The position numbers were made by a program, and so were the translations under genes. Shown here piece after piece: positions 36,314 through 45,466 of a stretch of 64,000 bases of DNA. Origin of the DNA: Pacificimonas sp963710205 (lineage in GTDB: Bacteria; Pseudomonadota; Alphaproteobacteria; Sphingomonadales; Sphingomonadaceae); NCBI GenBank assembly GCA_963710205.1, contig CAVPZG010000005.1:434001-498000 (forward strand). The letters are read 5' to 3'. Position 1 is the stretch's first letter, and every line of letters begins with the position of its first letter. The notes beneath the pieces were generated by a model. That model searched no databases. It had not been told where the DNA came from and saw only the letters and a program-made list of their open reading frames with translations.

Positions 36314-37099
36314 ATGGCTGAATTCGCACTTCCCGCCAACAGTCGTATCACTGGCAAGGCGCGCAAATATGCGGCGCCCGCCGATGCGAAACGCGTGAAG
36401 ACTTTCAAAATCTACCGCTGGTCGCCGGATGATGACGAAAATCCGCGTTACGACAGCTATGACGTCGACATGGACAGTTGCGGTCCGATGGTTCTCGATG
36501 CGCTCATCAAGATCAAGAACGAGATCGACCCGACGCTGACCTTTCGCCGGTCCTGCCGCGAAGGGATTTGCGGTTCCTGCTCGATGAACATCGATGGCAC
36601 CAATACGCTGGCCTGCACGCAGCCGATCGACGAGCTGAAGGGCGATGTGCAGATCACGCCGCTGCCGCATATGGAAGTTGTCAAGGACCTGGTGCCCGAC
36701 TTCAAGCATTTCTACGCGCAATATGCGTCCATCGAACCCTGGCTGAAGACGAAGACTCCAGCGCCTGCGGGCAAGGAGCGCATTCAGTCGCCTGAACAGC
36801 GGGAAGAACTCGACGGCCTCTACGAATGTATCCTCTGTGCCTGCTGCTCGACAGCCTGTCCGTCCTACTGGTGGAATCAGGACAAGTTCCTGGGCCCGGC
36901 AATCCTGCTGCAGGCCTATCGCTGGCTGGCCGACAGCCGCGATGAGATGACGGGGGAGCGGCTGGACGACCTTGAGGATCCGTTCCGTCTGTACCGCTGC
37001 CACACGATCATGAATTGTTCTAACGTCTGTCCGAAGGGGCTGAACCCGGCCAAGGCCATCGCCGAGACCAAGAAGATGATGCTCGAGCGGCAGATCTGA
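36314..37099 (+). CDS. sdhB: Succinate dehydrogenase iron-sulfur subunit
   Basis: The 261-residue electron-transfer subunit. The [2Fe-2S] ligands are Cys81, Cys86 and Cys89 in SCREGICGSC, and Cys101. The [4Fe-4S] and [3Fe-4S] clusters use CILCACCSTACP near residues 173-184 and CHTIMNCSNVCPKGLNP near 231-247. It links SdhA to the membrane subunits. In most alphaproteobacteria sdhB follows sdhA directly or nearly so; here they are separated by 5.2 kb. AGAGGG lies eight bases before the ATG. Confidence 0.97.
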   Translation: MAEFALPANSRITGKARKYAAPADAKRVKTFKIYRWSPDDDENPRYDSYDVDMDSCGPMVLDALIKIKNEIDPTLTFRRSCREGICGSCSMNIDGTNTLACTQPIDELKGDVQITPLPHMEVVKDLVPDFKHFYAQYASIEPWLKTKTPAPAGKERIQSPEQREELDGLYECILCACCSTACPSYWWNQDKFLGPAILLQAYRWLADSRDEMTGERLDDLEDPFRLYRCHTIMNCSNVCPKGLNPAKAIAETKKMMLERQI

Positions 37100-37208
37100 C
37101 GCGTCGATCCCCCCGTCTCTATCAACCGTTTGTAAAGGACATTGGCACTAACCAGGTGACATGACCGGATATGGGCCAACGCCGTCCGGCATGAACGGAG
37201 TCTTGTCG

Positions 37209-37547
37209 ATGAAATTTGCTGCCGGGTTGGTTGCTGCCCTTGCCATTGCCACGTTGAGCGTTCCTGCCGTCGCGCAGGATTGGGTCAATGATGTCAGCCG
37301 GCAGATTGCCGCGACGCAGACCTATCCGCGCAGTGCCTTGATCCGCGAGGATCAAGGGACGGTGCGCATCCGCGTCCACATCGCCGGCGACGGGAGCATC
37401 GGCAATGTGGAGATCATCAAGGAAAGCGGCTCGAAAATTCTCGACCGTGAAGCGCTTAGAATGCCGACAAAGGTCGGCCGCGTCGCACCGCCGCCTGGCG
37501 GTCGCAAAAAGACCATCGACATCCCGGTGACGTTCAAACTGTCCTGA
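37209..37547 (+). CDS. TonB C-terminal-like periplasmic protein
   Basis: A 112-residue protein with a signal peptide (MKFAAGLVAALAIATLSVPA, cut near VAQ) followed by a TonB-type domain: YPRSALIREDQGTVRIRVHI, then DGSIGNVEIIKESGSKILDR. There is no membrane anchor after cleavage and no Pro-rich stalk, so it is a stand-alone TonB-fold protein and not an energy transducer. Start 37209 is preferred over 37161 because it begins at the signal peptide. It follows sdhB by 109 bases. Confidence 0.8.
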   Translation: MKFAAGLVAALAIATLSVPAVAQDWVNDVSRQIAATQTYPRSALIREDQGTVRIRVHIAGDGSIGNVEIIKESGSKILDREALRMPTKVGRVAPPPGGRKKTIDIPVTFKLS

Positions 37548-37633
37548 TGTGCGTACGGCGTTCGGATTCCAGCTGTTGGTGATCTGAAAACCGGCCGGCA
37601 AGGCCATGCCTGACCTTACCCGCCGCCATTCGA

Positions 37634-38209
37634 TCAATTTTGTCCGCTTAGTGGGTGGAAAACGGACGCTTTGGGATGGCCGAGGAGCATGTCGGCGATT
37701 TCACCGACATCTCCGCGAAGTCTGGCGCTCCAATTGACGGTGACTTGTCCATATGGCGATACGACCGACATCCAGTGCATAGGCGCACCAACACCTATCT
37801 TACCTGTGGTTTCGACTTCGCCACGATACAAACCATCTGACTGAATTAATCGATTGAGAGCTTGGCTTTCAGAAGGCGACATATCTCTTTCTCTGAAATA
37901 AAGAAGTTCTCGTTCCATCTGGAGCAGCCCACCCGGACTGGTCTCACTTGCTTGGCTCCAGCGCCAGTGTCCAGCATCGTCACGCCAAGCTATCGTGCTC
38001 GCCTCATTGTAAGTGTGATGGACCGAAACGCTGCTGATATAAATTATCGTCGAACTTTCCGGCGTTGAAATTCTGTTGCGTTCTCGTAATTCTAACGACC
38101 TCGAAATCTCGGGACTTCTAGCGAAGCTGCCTGTTCCGAGAGTATTTGGTTTTTCGATCGTACAGCCCGCCGCCACAAAGATGCAGGCGAGAATCAAGAG
38201 ATAGCGCAT
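37634..38209 (-). CDS. Predicted lipoprotein of unknown function, lower GC
   Basis: A 191-residue protein with a lipoprotein signal (IFVAAGC, lipidated Cys16). The mature part is mixed alpha/beta and unrecognised: STIIYISSVSVHHTYNEAST near residues 53-72, and a C-terminal stretch YGQVTVNWSARLRGDVGEIA near 153-172. Codon use is distinctly more AT-rich than in the flanking genes, suggesting recent acquisition. It stands alone between sdhB-tonB and the chemotaxis receptor. Confidence 0.65.
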   Translation of the reverse strand: MRYLLILACIFVAAGCTIEKPNTLGTGSFARSPEISRSLELRERNRISTPESSTIIYISSVSVHHTYNEASTIAWRDDAGHWRWSQASETSPGGLLQMERELLYFRERDMSPSESQALNRLIQSDGLYRGEVETTGKIGVGAPMHWMSVVSPYGQVTVNWSARLRGDVGEIADMLLGHPKASVFHPLSGQN

Positions 38210-38334
38210 GATTTTTGGTTAGATGGAAACCAAAACGTCAGCAATGGGGTCGAAAGCTGACATGTGAGTTTTGCGCAGCTCAGTTATGTTCTGTCATGAG
38301 CGAACCGGATTGCTCGAAATCATGCCAGACATTC

Positions 38335-40449
38335 CTACGCGGCGCGCACCCGCGCCAGAAAATCATCGACTTCGCGCTGCAGGATTTCCGCCTGTCCGGA
38401 CAGGTCGGCGGCGGCGGACAGGGATTGCCGGGCCTGATTGCCGGTTTCCTCGATACCGTCCCGCACGCGCTCGATATTGCGCGCGACCATTTCGCTCCCG
38501 CTGGCGGCCTGCTGGGTGTTGCTGGCGATCTCGCTGGTCGTGGCGGATTGTTCTTCTACCGCCGAAGCGACCGTGGCGGCGATGCTGTCGATATCGGCGA
38601 TGGTCCGGCTGATCTCCTCGATCGCGCGCACGGCTTCCCGCGACACATGCTGGATCCCGCCAATGCGCTCGCCGATCTGCGTCGTCGCCTTGCTGGTCTG
38701 GCTGGCAAGCGCCTTGATCTCGCCTGCGACGACCGCGAAGCCGCGGCCGGCATCGCCCGCGCGCGCCGCTTCGATGGTCGCATTCAGGGCGAGCAGGTTG
38801 GTCTGTTCGGCAATGTCGTTGATCAGATCGACGATTTCACCAATCTGGCTGGCATCCTCGGCCAGCCCGGCGACAATCGAGTCGGTTTCCAGCGCATGTC
38901 TCGCTGCGCCCTGTGACTTTGACGATGAATCAATAACTTGCGTTGAGACCTCTGCGAGCGAGCGGGCCATTTCCTCGGATGCGTTGGCCACGGCCAGCGC
39001 ATTCTGGCTCGACTGGTGCGCCGCCGTTGCGACATCCGCCGTCACCAGCGCATTTTCACTGGCCGCGCCTGCGACCTGGCGCGCGCCCACTTCGATCTGC
39101 CGGGCTGCGGCGCTTACGGCCGCGGCGACGCTGCGCACACTGGTTTCAAAACTGTCGGCGAGTTCCGTCAGCGCCGCGCGTTTCAACGCTTCCGCCTGCT
39201 CGCGTTCCATCAGTCGTTCTTCCTGCCGGCGCGCCTCGACTTCCGCCGCACGCAGTTTCGCGGCGTCGGCGGCGCTACGCTGATGCACGATTTCATGCGC
39301 GTTTCTCTGGAAGACGACGACCGATCGGGTCATTTCGCCGATTTCGTCCTTCTGATCCGACTTTGGAATTTCAATGTCGGTTTCGCCATTGGCAAGACGC
39401 CGCATGAGCTCGGAAATCTTCATGATCGGCTCGGCGATCATCTGCTTGCTGATCATCCAGCCCAGGATGACGACGGCAGTGCCTACCAGGAACAGCGGGA
39501 CGAGCAGGATCAGCATGGTCGTGAAGATGATCTTCGCCCTGTCGATGGCGGCATCCGACTGCGCGGTGATTTCGCCGCGAATGACTTTTGCGTTCCGATC
39601 GAAGGCCGGGCCGACCTGGTTCAGCAGCGTGTCCACGCTCGTGTCGCGGACACGCGTCATCTTGACGATCTGGTCAAATGCCTGATCGTAAGAGACGACA
39701 TCCTCGATCACGCTGTCCGCATCGGCGATAAGCTCCGCCGACGACATCATTTCAAACAGGTCGTTCATGGCGCCTTCCAGGTCGAGAAGACCCTGTTTGG
39801 CGGTGTCGATCAGCCCGTCATCGCCGCTCGACCGGTAGGCGTTCACATAAATCCGGGCGATCGAATAGTGATTGAGCGCGGCGGCGGCGCGGTGCGAGGC
39901 CGCATAGGCGCCATTTGCGTAGGTCTTGTCGACGATCGTCAGCAGACGCTCGCCAATGGCGGGCCCGCCCTGATCGATGGTTTTCGCGGCCTTGCCGGAA
40001 ATGATGTCCTGCGCCTGGACAACCTGTTCAAAGGCGCGTTTCTGCGCGTTCAGCTGACTGCCAAGAAGCGTGACCTCATCTTCGACACCGGCAATGCTGG
40101 CGGCGTCGCCGATATCATCGATGGCCGATTTCGCGCTTGCGATCTCCGACGCCACCTTGCTCTCCAGGGCGGCGCTGGGGGAAATGACATAGTCCTTGAT
40201 GCTGCTTTGGGCCTGACGCACGGCATTTTCCGCCGCGCTGACCTGCTGGCCGCTCTGCATCAGCTCGCGCGCGGAAAGGGCCGCGCTCGCCGTCAGGGCC
40301 AGACCGCCGGTGATGATGACCGCCGTCAGGATGCCGATGACGCCCAGCGCGCCAAAAGCGACAATCGTCTTTTTGGAAATCCGCCAATTTCCGGTCACTG
40401 CCCCACTTCGTGTGATCCAGCTCTGGAAAACGTCCCTGATCATGTTCAT
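38335..40449 (-). CDS. Methyl-accepting chemotaxis protein with HAMP domain
   Basis: A 704-residue transmembrane receptor. The first membrane helix is about residues 27-57 (IVAFGALGVIGILTAVIITG), then a periplasmic helical sensor (about 58-310), the second membrane helix near 312-336, a HAMP domain (338-395, with MRRLANGETDIEIP), and the signalling hairpin with EQTNLLALNATIEAARAGDA near 575. It controls CheA through CheW, which are not in the window. The ligand is unknown. A six-base hairpin with an A8/T8 loop and an unused AAGGAGG lie in the leader (40473-40499). Confidence 0.93.
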   Translation of the reverse strand: MNMIRDVFQSWITRSGAVTGNWRISKKTIVAFGALGVIGILTAVIITGGLALTASAALSARELMQSGQQVSAAENAVRQAQSSIKDYVISPSAALESKVASEIASAKSAIDDIGDAASIAGVEDEVTLLGSQLNAQKRAFEQVVQAQDIISGKAAKTIDQGGPAIGERLLTIVDKTYANGAYAASHRAAAALNHYSIARIYVNAYRSSGDDGLIDTAKQGLLDLEGAMNDLFEMMSSAELIADADSVIEDVVSYDQAFDQIVKMTRVRDTSVDTLLNQVGPAFDRNAKVIRGEITAQSDAAIDRAKIIFTTMLILLVPLFLVGTAVVILGWMISKQMIAEPIMKISELMRRLANGETDIEIPKSDQKDEIGEMTRSVVVFQRNAHEIVHQRSAADAAKLRAAEVEARRQEERLMEREQAEALKRAALTELADSFETSVRSVAAAVSAAARQIEVGARQVAGAASENALVTADVATAAHQSSQNALAVANASEEMARSLAEVSTQVIDSSSKSQGAARHALETDSIVAGLAEDASQIGEIVDLINDIAEQTNLLALNATIEAARAGDAGRGFAVVAGEIKALASQTSKATTQIGERIGGIQHVSREAVRAIEEISRTIADIDSIAATVASAVEEQSATTSEIASNTQQAASGSEMVARNIERVRDGIEETGNQARQSLSAAADLSGQAEILQREVDDFLARVRAA

Positions 40450-40573
40450 TCGTACCGGCCCCGTGCGATAGAAGGGCGAAAAAAAAGCGCCCTCCTTCCG
40501 GATTAGCCGGACGGTGTTTCGGCATAGTTAAGACGGCCGGGAAAATGGCAGGAATGATGGATTTTCGGAAAAA

Positions 40574-40648
40574 TGGCTCCCCGGGTCTGATTCGAACAGA
40601 CGACCGATCGATTAACAGTCGATTGCTCTACCGCTGAGCTACCGGGGA
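40574..40648 (-). tRNA. tRNA-Asn (GTT)
   Basis: Read on the minus strand, acceptor TCCCCGG pairs with CCGGGGA. The anticodon arm is TCGAC-TGTTAAT-CGATC-like with GTT as anticodon, the T arm carries GTTCGAATC, and CCA is encoded. Length is 75 bases. It lies between the receptor gene and nadK. Confidence 0.95.
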
Positions 40649-40700
40649 ACACTGAAGGCGCGGCTATAACAATGCCTGCCTATGCTGCCAAGCGTGGATT

Positions 40701-41474
40701 TCAGGTTAAGAACTGTTCCATCACGATACGGTCATCCAGCGCATATTCCGGATCGAACATCAGTTTCAGCTGAACCTGGCGGTCGGATGCGATGGTGACC
40801 AACTCCACGTCGCGGACTTCGCGCTGGTCGGCGACCGCGCTGACCGGACGCTTCCCGGCCTCCAGCATGCGAAATTCGATGGATGCGCTGTCCGGGATCA
40901 GCGCGCCGCGCCAGCGCCGCGGTCTGAAGGGGCTGATCGGTGTCAGGGCAAGAAGGTCGCTCGACAGCGGCAGGATCGGTCCCTGGGCGGACAGATTATA
41001 GGCCGTCGACCCTGCGGGCGTCGCGACGAGGACGCCGTCACACGTCAGTTCCGCCATGCGCACGCGGCCGTCGATGGTGATTTCGATCTTCGCCGTCTGC
41101 CGCGTCTCCCTCAGCAGGGAGACCTCGTTGATTGCCGGCGACACAATTCGTTCCCCCGATATCGTTCGCGCGTCCATCTTCAGCGGATGGAGGCTGAATG
41201 TCTTCGCCTTTTTAAGGCGTTCGCCCATTCCGTGCGGCTGGAACTCGTTCATCAGAAAACCGACCGTGCCCCGGTTCATGCCAAAGACCGGCAATATGCG
41301 CCCGCGGTCCAGCATCCCGTGCAGGGTCTGCAGCAAAAAGCCGTCCCCTCCCAGGGCAACGACGACCTCGGCCTCTTCCAGTGGCACCCAGTCCATGCCT
41401 GCGCTCAGGGCGTGCGCCGCATCCCGTGCTGTCTGTGTCGGTGAAACGGCGAGGGCGGCCTTGATCGCGCTCAT
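40701..41474 (-). CDS. nadK: NAD kinase
   Basis: The 257-residue enzyme phosphorylates NAD to NADP. The GGDG motif is at residues 42-45 with FLLQTLHGML after it, NRGTVGFLMN is near 68, and the NAD-binding region is CDGVLVATPAGSTAYNLSA near 145. The N terminus is shorter than in E. coli, as is usual for alphaproteobacteria. The start overlaps the moaA stop by four bases (ATGA), suggesting co-translation. Confidence 0.94.
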   Translation of the reverse strand: MSAIKAALAVSPTQTARDAAHALSAGMDWVPLEEAEVVVALGGDGFLLQTLHGMLDRGRILPVFGMNRGTVGFLMNEFQPHGMGERLKKAKTFSLHPLKMDARTISGERIVSPAINEVSLLRETRQTAKIEITIDGRVRMAELTCDGVLVATPAGSTAYNLSAQGPILPLSSDLLALTPISPFRPRRWRGALIPDSASIEFRMLEAGKRPVSAVADQREVRDVELVTIASDRQVQLKLMFDPEYALDDRIVMEQFLT

Positions 41475-42484
41475 CCGCCGGTCACGCTCATGTGCCGCGG
41501 CGTTGCGACCGACCGTTCCCCACGGGCGATGATGAAGTCATGGCCCTTCGGCTTGCGGGCAATCGCTTCCTCCAGGGCGGCATCGAGCGCCTGGTCGCCG
41601 TCCGCCGCGCGCACGACCGCACGCAGGTCGGCCCGGTCCTCCTGCCCCAGACACATGTAAAGCTGTCCTGTGGCGGTCAGGCGAACGCGATTGCAGCCCT
41701 CGCAGAAATTATGCGTGAGCGGCGTGATGAAACCCAGACGGCCGCCTGTTTCCTCAACCTGAAAATATCGCGCCGGTCCCCCGGTCGACATGACGAGCGG
41801 TATCAGCGTGTAATTTTCCGCCAGGCGGCTGCGGACAACGGACAGCGGCAGGTAGTCGTCCGCACGGTCGCTGCCGGTATCCCCCATGGGCATGGTCTCG
41901 ATAAAGGTCAGGTCATGGCCTTCGCCATGCGCCCAGCACATCATCGATTCCAGTTCATCCTCGTTCACACCGCGCAGCGCGACAGCATTGATCTTGATGG
42001 AAAGTCCCGCCGCCTGCGCCGCCGCGATACCGTCCCTTACGCGCGCGATGTCGCCCCAGCGCGTGATCTTGCGAAACCGGTCCGCGTCCAGCGTGTCCAG
42101 ACTGACATTCACGCGCCGCACGCCCGCATTGGCCAGGGCGGCGGCGTGTTTGGCAAGCTGGTTCCCGTTTGTCGTCAGCGTCAGTTCGTCGAGCGCACCG
42201 CTGTCCAGATGCCGCGACAGTTTTTCAATCAGCGTGACGATGCCGCGCCGAACCAGGGGTTCGCCGCCAGTCAGTCGCAGCTTTCTCACCCCCCGTTTGA
42301 CAAAGGCGGATGAAATCCGGTCGATCTCTTCCAGGCTTAGCACGTCGCGCCGCGGCAGAAAGGTCATGTCCTCCGCCATGCAATAGGTGCAGCGCAGGTC
42401 GCAGCGATCCGTGACCGAAACGCGCAGGTAGGTGATGTGACGGCCGAATTTATCGACGAGTGGCGCTGTTTCTGACATAATCAT
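41471..42484 (-). CDS. moaA: GTP 3',8-cyclase MoaA (molybdenum cofactor biosynthesis)
   Basis: A 337-residue radical-SAM enzyme. The N-terminal [4Fe-4S] ligands are Cys28, Cys32 and Cys35 in CDLRCTYC, and the C-terminal cluster uses FCEGCNRVRLTATGQLYMC near 263-281. The chain ends in Gly-Gly, needed for radical chemistry. It converts GTP to the cyclic precursor processed by MoaC (not in the window). Met3 is an equally good start. It forms an operon with nadK. Confidence 0.95.
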   Translation of the reverse strand: MIMSETAPLVDKFGRHITYLRVSVTDRCDLRCTYCMAEDMTFLPRRDVLSLEEIDRISSAFVKRGVRKLRLTGGEPLVRRGIVTLIEKLSRHLDSGALDELTLTTNGNQLAKHAAALANAGVRRVNVSLDTLDADRFRKITRWGDIARVRDGIAAAQAAGLSIKINAVALRGVNEDELESMMCWAHGEGHDLTFIETMPMGDTGSDRADDYLPLSVVRSRLAENYTLIPLVMSTGGPARYFQVEETGGRLGFITPLTHNFCEGCNRVRLTATGQLYMCLGQEDRADLRAVVRAADGDQALDAALEEAIARKPKGHDFIIARGERSVATPRHMSVTGG

Positions 42485-42610
42485 GCGCGTAGCTTAGGCG
42501 CGGCGGTGCGGCAAGCTCGCGGAAAGACTGGCCAGTACGACCAGTCTTGCGCTAGCGATGCCGATAATGGCTGCGCAGACCATGCACCGCCAATGGGAAA
42601 TCGTCACATC

Positions 42611-44695
42611 ATGCAATATGCGCCCGTCTTTCTCTCATCTGCTCGTTATGGGCGGGAGACGGCGGCCATGGTCGAGCAGACGGGCAGGACGGTCATCAGC
42701 GATGACGGTCAGGACCTCGCGCGTGCCTATCGCAATTCGAAGGCGTTCGTGGCGATCGTCGATGCACGCGGGGCCTTCGATATCGGCCTGGCGCAGATCC
42801 GCACCATATCGGAGCTGGTGATCCGCAGGCGCGGCGCCCTCCTCGTGCTCCTTTCGCGCAATGACGGGGAACAGCTACCGCGAATTTACGACGCGGGCGC
42901 GACGCACTATCTCGTCAGTCCGTTTCGGCAGGATCAGCTCGCCATCATGCTGAAGTTCATTGAGCGCGGCATCCGGCGCATGCGGTCCAGCGGCACAGAG
43001 GCGGCGATGGCGCAGGCGCAGGCGCTGCTGGCACGCTCGGCGACGTGGCGTTGGCAGCTCGGCGACGACGAGGTGGAGCTTTCCCCCGATCTGTCCGAAA
43101 TGATCGGGCTGCCGCGGCAGTATAACCGCATTCCCGTTTCCGACGCCTTTTCCCGCCTGTCGCCGCGCGAGGCGCTGCGGGCGGGTCACGCGCTCAGACC
43201 CCTCGTCCAGAATGGCATGTCAGGGGAGGTCGAGCATCAGATGCTGCTCGACGGCCTGCCGCACCGGATCGTGCACCATGTTCACCCGGTCCTCAATGAG
43301 AACAGCGTTGTTACCGGCCTTTCCGCGACGGTGGAGGATGTCGATGCCGCGGCCAACCAGCACCGTTTGTCGGTCCATTATGATTCGCTGACCGGACTGG
43401 CGAGCCTGACCAATATCCGCGCGCGCCTCGACGATGTTCTCTCCGCCGAGCGGGACAACGAGCCTGCCGCCATCGCTGTCCTGATCGGCATTTCCCGTCT
43501 GGATCAGGTCAATGCCGCGCATGGCCGCCTGATCGCCGATTCCCTGCTGCAGGCGGTGGGTCGCCGTCTGAAACGGCTGAGCGAGGAGCGCGGTCTCAAG
43601 AATGTCGTTATTGCGCGGCTTGGCGGGGCGGAATTCGCCGTGATCTTCCTCGGGCCTGTCATGCTCAACCAGGCCGTCTTCTTCAGCCAGATGGCCAGCA
43701 AGATTTTCGAGCGTCCCTTCGTCATCGACGGGCGGGTGATCCACCTGGCCTGCCGCATCGGTATTGCCGCAAGCGAGCAGGGCATGACCCGCGGCGACGA
43801 ACTGCTGCACCGGGCCAGCTCGGCACTGTCACAGGCGAAAGACAACGATCCCAACAGCTTCCAGGTCTATTTTTCCGGACGCTCGGACGATCCGGCACGG
43901 CTTGCGAGCCTGGAGCAGGTCGTCCGGGAGGCGGCCCGCGACGGCGCGCTCGACATCCGCTACCAGCCGCAGGTGGACGCCGTGGATGGCCGGATCGCGG
44001 GTGTCGAGGCGCTGGTCCGCTACGAGCATCCGCTCTACGGTTCACTGCCAGCCGAGACCTTGCTGGCGACGGCGGAGCGGGCGGAGTTCAGCGTCGAACT
44101 GGGGCGCAACATCATGCTGCAGGCCTGCCGCGAAGCCGCGGCATGGCCGGAATCGCTGGACCATGTCCGCCTGTCCGTGAACGTCACGGCAGGTGATATG
44201 CGCGACCGCGATTTTGTCGCCAACATGCTTTCCATTCTCGAGGCGACCGGCTTTCCGCCTGAACGCCTGACGCTGGAAATCACCGAGGGCGGCCTCGTTG
44301 AGAATCTTGAACGCACGGCGGAAATGCTGGCCAATGTCCGGGCGCGCCGTATCCGCGTTGCCATCGATGATTTCGGCACGGGCTATTCCTCGCTCGCTTA
44401 TCTCAAGTCCCTGCCGCTCGATTATCTCAAGATCGACAAGACCATCGCCGCCGACATCGAGGGAGAGGTGCGCGACAAGATCATCGTCCGCGGCGTCGTC
44501 GATATGGCGCGCTCGCTCGGCATGACCGTCATCGCCGAAGGCGTCGAGACAGAGGCGCAGCTTGAGCTTCTCGTGCGTGAGGGGTGCAACTGGTATCAGG
44601 GCTTCCTCTGTGCGGAGGCGCTATCCTCGGCGGATCTGATCAAGTTCATGCAGCGGTGGAAGGCGCAGGGCTACCGCGCGCTCGCCGATGCCTGA
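42611..44695 (+). CDS. Cyclic-di-GMP phosphodiesterase with degenerate GGDEF and intact EAL domains
   Basis: The 694-residue protein starts with a receiver-like fold (residues 1-115, no clear phosphorylatable Asp) and a PAS-like region (about 130-240). A GGDEF domain follows whose signature reads RLGGAEFAV, with Ala replacing the acidic residue required for cyclase activity. The EAL domain is intact: VEALVRYEH, then DDFGTGYSSLAYLKSLPLDY, KIDK and a later EGVE, so hydrolysis of cyclic-di-GMP is predicted. The whole would couple a signal to motility or attachment. I start at the Met at 42611; an earlier ATG at 42593 is possible. It overlaps the next gene by eight bases. Confidence 0.9.
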   Translation: MQYAPVFLSSARYGRETAAMVEQTGRTVISDDGQDLARAYRNSKAFVAIVDARGAFDIGLAQIRTISELVIRRRGALLVLLSRNDGEQLPRIYDAGATHYLVSPFRQDQLAIMLKFIERGIRRMRSSGTEAAMAQAQALLARSATWRWQLGDDEVELSPDLSEMIGLPRQYNRIPVSDAFSRLSPREALRAGHALRPLVQNGMSGEVEHQMLLDGLPHRIVHHVHPVLNENSVVTGLSATVEDVDAAANQHRLSVHYDSLTGLASLTNIRARLDDVLSAERDNEPAAIAVLIGISRLDQVNAAHGRLIADSLLQAVGRRLKRLSEERGLKNVVIARLGGAEFAVIFLGPVMLNQAVFFSQMASKIFERPFVIDGRVIHLACRIGIAASEQGMTRGDELLHRASSALSQAKDNDPNSFQVYFSGRSDDPARLASLEQVVREAARDGALDIRYQPQVDAVDGRIAGVEALVRYEHPLYGSLPAETLLATAERAEFSVELGRNIMLQACREAAAWPESLDHVRLSVNVTAGDMRDRDFVANMLSILEATGFPPERLTLEITEGGLVENLERTAEMLANVRARRIRVAIDDFGTGYSSLAYLKSLPLDYLKIDKTIAADIEGEVRDKIIVRGVVDMARSLGMTVIAEGVETEAQLELLVREGCNWYQGFLCAEALSSADLIKFMQRWKAQGYRALADA

Positions 44696-45317
44696 AACAC
44701 CGCTTCTGATCGAGGTCGTCAGCGATTTTGTCTGTCCCTGGTGCTGGATCGGGAAACGCGGGGTCGACGCCTTGGCGGACGAGCGGCCGGTCGAACGCGT
44801 CTGGCGGCCCTATTTCCTGCACCCCGGTCTGCCGCCCGAGGGCATGAGCCGAAAGGAACTGGTGCTGATGAAATTCGGTCCGGGCGGGATCGGGAAGGCC
44901 GCCATGCAGGGCCTGCACGATGCCGCCGCGGCTGTTGGACTGACCCTGAACTATGACGCCGTGACCAGGGTGCCGAACACGCTCGATGCGCACCGTCTTG
45001 CGCGCTGGGCAGCGGGGCAGGGTCTGGGCGATTTCGTCGCGGAGGGGCTGTTCCGGGCCTATTTCGCCGAAGGCCGCGACATCGGCGAAGCGGGCGTCCT
45101 CGCCGATGTCGGCAGGGAAGCAGGCATGGATGCGGATCTGATCCGCGAGCTTCTGGCCGGTGATGCGGACCGCGCCGAGGTCAGTCACATGGCGGAACAG
45201 GCCCGCGATCTCGGCATCAGCGGCGTCCCGACCCATGTCATCGACCGGAAGGCTCTGGTCGTCGGTGCACAGGGCGTCGATGCGCTGCGGCAGGCTGCTG
45301 ACCGCCTGGCGGCCTAG
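44688..45317 (+). CDS. DsbA-family oxidoreductase (FrnE-like)
   Basis: A 209-residue thioredoxin-fold protein with Cys16-Pro-Trp-Cys19 in DFVCPWCWIGKR and a cis-Pro loop GISGVPTHVID near residues 178-188. These match FrnE and 2-hydroxychromene-2-carboxylate isomerase relatives, cytoplasmic dithiol oxidoreductases. There is no signal peptide. The start overlaps the upstream phosphodiesterase gene by eight bases. Confidence 0.9.
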   Translation: MPETPLLIEVVSDFVCPWCWIGKRGVDALADERPVERVWRPYFLHPGLPPEGMSRKELVLMKFGPGGIGKAAMQGLHDAAAAVGLTLNYDAVTRVPNTLDAHRLARWAAGQGLGDFVAEGLFRAYFAEGRDIGEAGVLADVGREAGMDADLIRELLAGDADRAEVSHMAEQARDLGISGVPTHVIDRKALVVGAQGVDALRQAADRLAA

Positions 45318-45333
45318 CGGCTGGACAGATAAC

Positions 45334-45349
45334 TGGCATCGCAATTGCA
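45334..45349 (+). promoter_or_regulatory. Sigma-54 promoter for flgKL
   Basis: TGGCATCGCAATTGCA matches the consensus TGGCACG-N4-TTGCW at 13 of the 16 places including the key GG and GC. It lies just after the DsbA-family gene and about 118 bases before flgK, leaving a long leader that contains two palindromic elements. Confidence 0.85.
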
Positions 45350-45432
45350 GCGCTCCAGACCGAACGAAGGTCTGGAGGACAGAATGTCCAGTTTTCCGCG
45401 CTTTACGGCGCATTCGGCATATGGTGACGGCC

Positions 45433-45463
45433 CGGCAGAAATTGCCGTGTGGCAGGATGTGCC
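45433..45463. repeat. Two CGGCA-N5-TGCC elements downstream of the flgKL promoter
   Basis: CGGCAGAAATTGCC (45433-45446) and TGGCAGGATGTGCC (45450-45463) lie about 80 and 95 bases downstream of the predicted transcription start. The second ends three bases before the flgK ATG and covers the ribosome-binding region. Caulobacter ftr elements can also be downstream of the promoter. Confidence 0.65.
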
Positions 45464-45466
45464 GAC

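Noticed and set aside
40473..40499. Hairpin with an A8/T8 loop and an unused AAGGAGG in the leader of the 704-residue receptor gene
   Set aside because: There is no start codon at a usable distance and no T-tract after the stem, so neither an upstream peptide nor a terminator can be supported.
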